Shown piece by piece: positions 57,533-64,000 of a stretch of DNA of 64,000 nucleotides. This stretch comes from Diphasiastrum complanatum. Taxonomy: Eukaryota; Streptophyta; Lycopodiopsida; Lycopodiales; Lycopodiaceae. Location: the NCBI GenBank assembly GCA_029204225.1, contig CM055097.1:11531828-11595827 (forward strand). Direction: 5' to 3'. The position numbers and the translations under genes are program-made. The stretch's first letter is position 1. Every line of letters starts with the position of its first letter. The notes under the pieces are model-generated. The model did not search any database. It saw only the letters and a program-made list of their open reading frames with translations, and was not told where the DNA came from.

Positions 57533-58583
<1,051 letters not shown>

Positions 58584-58591
58584 CCCCCCTT
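58584..58591 (-). other. Polypurine tract of the truncated copia element
   Basis: The minus strand reads AAGGGGGG directly before the LTR start TGTTGGAATT. Confidence 0.8.
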
Positions 58592-58595
58592 AAGC

Positions 58596-61395
58596 TTAAC
58601 TCCTAGGATCCAGAATGAAATTGAGCAAGCTACACAATGTAACATGCTTTTTTCTTGACTGAGGCTTAGTCAAGATATCAGCCAACATACTGGTCATAGG
58701 ACAGTAACTTAATTGGACATCATTATTCCGAACTTTGTCTCTAAGAAAATGAAATTGAACTTCAATATGTTTAGTTCTGGAGTGAGTTTGTGGGTTTAGA
58801 TATAGAGCAATCCAGTTCGGATTGTCGCAATAGAGTATAGTTGGACTGATTTGAATGATCCTAAAATTTTGAAGCAAACTTCTGAGCCAGATAATTTCCT
58901 TTACTATAGAGGTAGTGGTGATATATTCTGATTCTGTGGAGGAGAAAGAAATGCATTTCTGCTTTCGACTGCTCCATGAAATGGGTCCACCTGCTAGAAA
59001 GCAAAGATAGCCAGATGTGGATTTTCTTGTGTCCACATTACCAGCCCAGTCAGAGTCAGAATAAGCAATTAATGTGAAAGCATTCTCTGAATTTTCATCA
59101 TAACACAAATCATAGTGCTTAGTGGCTTGAATGTATCTTAGTACTCTAAGTAGAGCCTTCTAGTGAGGTAGGCCGGGATTTGACATAAACTGTGACAATG
59201 TGCTGACTGTAAATGCTAGATCAGGTCTGATGTAGACCATGGCATACATGATCGATCCAACTATCGACTGATCATAAGGATAAATGCACATTTCTTTCTT
59301 CTCTACATCAGTCTTTGGGCACATATCCTTTGTCAGTTTGAATCCTGGATCCATAGGTGAGTATATGGATTTGTAATTTTCCATGCCATACCTGTGGAGT
59401 ACACTGGTTAGATACCTTTCTTGACTTAATGAAATACTTCTCTTTGCTCTGTCTCTTGTTATCTTGATTTCAAAAAGGTAATGCACAGGGCCTGAATCAG
59501 TCATTTTGAATTCCTTCGACAAAACTTTTTCGTTTCATGAAGTAGCTAATTCGAATTGCTGAATATCAATGAGTCATCAGCATATAGAGCAATTATGACA
59601 TAGCTTGAGCCTCTGTGTTTGAGATAAACATTAAAGTCAGAAGAGTTTGGAATGAAGTCATGCTGCAACAAGAATCGATTGATTCTATCAAACCAGGCCC
59701 TTGGAACTTGCTTTAGTCCATAGAGAGCTTTCTACAGCTTACATACTTTGTGTTCTTGGCCTTGAAGGATGTAACCTTCTGGTTGATAGATGTAAAAATC
59801 TTCTTGTATGTATCCATTCAGAAAGGCAGTCTGAACATCCATCTGGTGTATTTCAAAATCTTCGGCAACTGTAAAGGCGAATAAAGATCGAATTGACTGA
59901 AGTCATATGACTAGACTGTATGTCTCAGTGTAGTCAATCCCATAAGTTTGTTCATAGCCTTTGACGACTAGACAAGCTTTCTATCTAACTGTGGAATCGT
60001 CTGGATTGAGCTTTATCTTGAAGATCCACTTAGTATCGATGATCTTTGCATTTGCAGGAGCTTTGACAAGACTCCAGGTCTTGTTCTTCATCAGTGAATT
60101 GTACTCAGCATGCATGGCATTATGCCAATTGTCTGCATTCAAACTTGACAAGGCTTCTGTTACTGAAGTGGATTCATCATTGTTGATGAATGCATGAGGG
60201 ACGAAACGTCAGGTTCTTGTCGATGTCGAACAGATCTCCGAACAATAGTTGGTTGCTAAGATGATTATTCTCCTTGTTGTGCGACAGGGATATCTTCGAT
60301 GTCCGTCGAAATAATCGCAGGTCGTGGCCTGTCGATGGTGATGGGAGTCATTGGGACGAACTCTTGCATTAGCTGCTTTTGCTTGAAGTCGAAGAATTTA
60401 TCTTCGAGGAAGACAACATCTCGACTAACTGAGATTCGGCTTGACTCAACATCAAATATTCTGTATGCCTTATGTGACATTGAGTATCCAATAAAGCTAG
60501 CAAGGTCAAGTTTCTTTCTTTGATCAAAGGGAACATGTACATAGCAAAGACATCCAAACACTCGGAGGTGTCGTAGACTCGGTTTTTAGCCATCGAAAGC
60601 TTTGAAGGGTGTCTTTGAGTTGACTGCTTTGATACTCAAATAATTCTATAAATAGCAAGCTATTGAAATAGCTTCAGCCTAGAAGTCTTTGGTGAGCTGA
60701 GCGTTTGACATCATAGATTGTGCTGCATTTAGTAATGTTCGGTTCTTCCTTTCGGCTACTCCATTCTACTGTGGCATGTAGCTGGTGGTGAACTGATGAT
60801 GAATGTTGAATAATGCTAGATAGTCAAACATTTCGTTTGACAGAAACTCTCCACCACTGTCTGTTCGAATGGTCTTGAGTCGTTGACCAGTTTGTGTCTC
60901 AGCAAACTGTTTGAAGTCTTTGAAACAGTTAAAAGCCTCAGACTTGTTCTTAATGAACATGATGCTGGTAAATCTAGAATAATTATCAACAAAAGTGATA
61001 AATATAATGGGGAACCCAAAGAGGGAATATTCATATGGCTGCACAGATCACTATGTATTAATTCTAGAACGGACTTAGCTCTAGTGGCTTGTCCCTTTGG
61101 AAATCTTGATCTAGGCTGTTTGCCTAGTAAGCACATCTCACAGACATCTCATATGTCGGTGGAGTCAGCATTAAGATTTAAGTCCTTGGCCATAGAATAA
61201 TGATGCATATACAAGATTGACCTCATGTTTAGGTGTCCTAATCTTTGATGCCATAATTGGGCATTTGAAGTACTCTCATTTGTGGAAAGTGTATATTCAT
61301 GACCCAAAACGTATAGATTACCTTTTCTATTTGCCGAGAAGATTTTCTTGTCGTGCTTGTCTAGAATGGTACACTGCTTTAAATCGAACGAGGCT
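58596..61395 (-). mobile_element. 5'-truncated Ty1/copia pol, minus strand
   Basis: From right to left the minus strand shows integrase start (QLWHQRLGHLNM, about 61225-61262), the HHCC end (CLLGKQPRSRF), LELIHSDLC, RTDSGGEFLS (second acid), an NGVAERKNR-type end and FGCLCYVHVPFDQ. RT follows with several stops, including a KMTDSGPVHYLFEIKI segment. RNase H has AYSDSDWAGNVDTRKSTSGY, SSTESEYITT and CDNPNWIALYL, and a LADILTKPQ tail. A TAG again replaces Trp in DFxAEAI (about 60680). Gag and protease are missing: homology stops near 61395. Confidence 0.88.
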
Positions 61396-61814
61396 TTGCA
61401 ACCCTGACATTAGCGGAAATATGGGCTCAAAATGGGCCCTTTAAGAAATCTCACTTTCGAGAGAGGTTACATAGAGAGAGAATGCAAACCGATAACTTCT
61501 GGCCGCCGTTTTCCGAGTTTCTGGCCTTGTCCGACGTTTAACTAGTATGGTTAACTTCAGACAATAGTTAGTTTAGCATGAGATATAATAACTTCTCTTC
61601 ATGCTTGTTCCCAAATTCGGGACTAGAGCCTTAAGACTGAAAATCTTGGTGTGCTCAATGCAAAACCTGAAGTGGGAGAGGCAAAACTTTTGAAATCACT
61701 GTATGCTTATAGTGAAATATGAGGTAGGATGATTTTTCAATGCGAGATAAACATTACAAAAGTAAGGAATGCTAGATCTATTCATATTGATTTACTGTAG
61801 GTAGATTCATTTAC
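61396..61814. other. Non-coding junction
   Basis: Sequence between the truncated copia element and the unnamed intron-bearing gene. Nothing recognisable beyond a short GGGCTCAAAATGGGCCC palindrome near 61418. Confidence 0.35.
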
Positions 61815-63989
61815 ATGATTGTAGCTTTAACAATGGCAATGTTCCATTTGCATGTTGCTCTTCCGATGGAATGCCCTCCAATTATTAAGAAAAATCTGAA
61901 AGTTGTAGAGAATGCTGCAGCAATAGTTAGAGAATTGAGAATGAATAATCATATGAATATAGATTTGTGGGTGGATGGATCAATTTATCCTAATGATCCA
62001 GCTACCAATTTGTGTCTAGATTTTAAGTCTGTAACTCATCTTCTCAGATATGTATGTGAAGGAAATAGCGGATTACTTGGATATTGTCAAAGGTTGCGAG
62101 ATATTGGAATGCATAGCATATCTTGTCTGAATCAACAATTACAGTTTGCTAATCAACAATTGCAACATGCAAAATCAACAATTGCTTCATTATGTGCAAC
62201 ACACTAGTGCTGAAAACAATGCACTCAAGAATGCTATGTCAAAGTTGAATGCTACTGTCACTACTCTTCGAGGATCAAACCAAGAAATGTTAGAATCCAT
62301 GAAAAAGTTGCGATTCGAGAGTTTAAATTCTTTTGTTGATCTAAAAGTTATCAATAAGGCAATGATGAAGAGAAAAATAAAGAGAGTACCGATGAAGAAT
62401 ATTGATGACCTATCTACACATAGCGGCAATAAAAAAAAAGAATACGAGCATTCAAGTATGTTGTCATCTAAATTGTTTATTTGATTTGTATATGTCATTT
62501 AAGTTTGATTTGCACTTGATAACATGGATTATTTATTTATATATAATAATTTGAGTTTCATATGTTTGTTGTAGATCATGTTTCGTGGCAAAGAACTATT
62601 TAACAGATCGTTCATGCATTGGATCATCTTTAAGTCATGTTTTCCCAAGAAAGTCAGCAAAGGAAATGATAAAAAATGCTTGGTTTGAAAAAATGAAAAA
62701 TGAAATTGTAGAGACTGTTTTGATTAAGGTTCAATCATACTTGGATGCGAATGTGATACACGGTGCATGTGATGTATCTGGAATTAGCAGAAATGCTTAT
62801 TCTACTTTTTTTAGAATAGTTAAAGAAGCTTTTTCCCAAGTGATGGTGAAGAAAATCAATCTTCCGCGTCCATATCGGGTAAGATTAGCTAGAAATTTTT
62901 ATAATGACGGAATGTTCAAAGTAGTTGGCCAACCACTTCATATAACTAGATTATACAAATCAAAATATGGTGAGCTCAATTACAACGATTGCAATAATAT
63001 TTTCCTTGATATTGAAAATGTTCTAAAATACATTATTTGATTCTATAAACTAGACGAACATCAAGTAAATGGAAAGATCATTATTGTAATAAAATTGGAT
63101 GAATCTGAAATCAACAAGGGTCGGAAGTTGGAACGTGTGAGTGTCACCTTGATGAACAAAATTTCAGATACAGATGATTGAACGTTTAGTGTTCAATCGG
63201 AAAATCACATATGGTGGTTGGCGGCATTTCAGGTATACATTCCAATTTTCATTTAGAATATCTATATTAACAATTCATACCTTGCCAGTTTTTATTGACA
63301 TGTGATGCATTACTTGTTTCTCTACAGGTCTTGAAAGAGGACCATAAAATACTATCATGGATATTTTCAAAAACAAACTATGGCGAGATTATAAAGAGAC
63401 ATTTGGAGGGTGAGAAATCTACAATCGAAAACCATGGAAGTTTTCAAATTCAATGGAACCTTGCAGGGGATTTGAAAACATTAAAATGTATGTATAATGT
63501 CTCTCATGGGGCAACATCAAAGCATCCATGTCTTTATTGCATGAAGGATTGCTACAATATGAATTTGGGACGATCAACAAACATTGGCCCAACACGAGAA
63601 GCTGAAGATCCAAATATGAAAAGTGTCTTGCCAATTCCATTAAAATATGTTCACTATGCACATTGCATGCAGAGATTCGTATTATTGAAAAACTAATTTA
63701 CCTGCATATTCTACTAGCATGGAATCATAAACCAGAGTCAGTGGCTAAAGCAGCAATTAGGAGGCTGGAAATAGTTTTGTCAAATGCAGGACTACATAAA
63801 GGGAATGTCACAATTGAAAAAAGTGACAGACTCTCAGGGAAAAAAGAAAACGTTCCTAATAAGCCATCAATTGGAGGTGCTAAAGCAAGAAGATTTTTAT
63901 CCAATCACAAATGCAAAGAATCAAGTGTCAGATACAAAATTTGGAGAGAAATTGTTCAAGCCACACGAACATTGGAAGGAAGTAATTGA
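61815..63989 (+). pseudogene. Unnamed intron-bearing mobile-element-like gene, right copy
   Basis: Successive segments encode VALPMECPPIIKKNLKVVEN and DLWVDGSIYPNDPATNLCLDF; a coiled-coil stretch with QQLQFANQQLQHAKS and AENNALKNAMSKLNATV (frameshift near 62200); an intron (about 62456-62574); FPRKSAKEMIKNAWFEKM to RPYRVRLARNFYNDGMFKV; decayed sequence with stops at about 63038 and 63179 (KLERVSVTLMNK, ENHIWWLAAFQ); a GT..AG intron (about 63233-63328); then VLKEDHKILSWIFSKTNYGE, FQIQWNLAGDLKTLKCMYNV, HPCLYCMKDC, and after a frameshift HAEIRIIEKLIYLHILLAWN and SIGGAKARRFLSNHKCKES. CxxC and the last block suggest a zinc-containing transposase-like protein, but no named family is recognised. It runs off the window. 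Confidence 0.5.
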
Positions 63990-64000
63990 GTGGAAAAGGG

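Overview
This is a stretch of nuclear DNA from a land plant. It holds one clearly functional host gene among many layers of dead and dying transposable elements. The evidence is spliced genes with short GT..AG introns, Ty1/copia and Ty3/gypsy retrotransposons with plant-type primer sites (initiator-Met and Asp tRNA), and a plant-type gene with four MA3 domains. The retroelement density, AT-rich spacers, dozens of decayed copies and very long pure CT/GA microsatellites suggest a large genome such as a fern or gymnosperm. That last step is inference; nothing here names the species.

Layout. 1-7.3 kb: copia fragments alternate with remnants of an unnamed intron-bearing element that includes Ulp1-like (C48) protease exons, followed by a degenerate repeat tract. 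7.3-20.3 kb: two decayed copies of one copia family in opposite orientation (8-10.2 kb plus, 16.2-19.9 kb minus). Between them lie LTR ends with primer sites, a chimeric copia fragment with a 317-codon frame, and a gypsy-type LTR end. 20.3-28.6 kb: unrecognised decayed genes, including a Cys-rich minus-strand frame, a plus-strand multi-exon gene of unknown family and a minus-strand acidic-protein gene, plus a cluster of GCCAGGCAAA palindromes.

28.7-44.2 kb is one nested composite. An old copia element (28724-44173, target duplication GTACC) is interrupted in its reverse-transcriptase region by gypsy-derived sequence. That sequence is in turn interrupted by a young complete copia element (32379-38523, minus strand, 682-bp LTRs, target duplication TATGA). 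The young element keeps nearly all its structure but has an 8-bp deletion that breaks gag-pol and a Gly-to-Ser change in the protease motif.

44.8-45.4 kb: an intronless 193-codon frame that is plainly histone H3-derived, with some CENH3-like residues, a proline-rich tail insert and a C-terminal extension. 49.4-55.0 kb: a three-exon gene for an intact 712-residue protein with four MA3 domains (MRF/PDCD4-like translation regulator), the only confident functional host gene. 56.7-61.4 kb: an LTR fragment and a truncated minus-strand copia element with its LTR. 61.8-64 kb: another copy of the unnamed intron-bearing element. Its C-terminal block matches the block at 1.07-1.26 kb, so the window begins and ends in the same unknown family.

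The genes do not form a pathway. The window records serial insertion, cytosine-deamination-like decay and nesting around one conserved gene.
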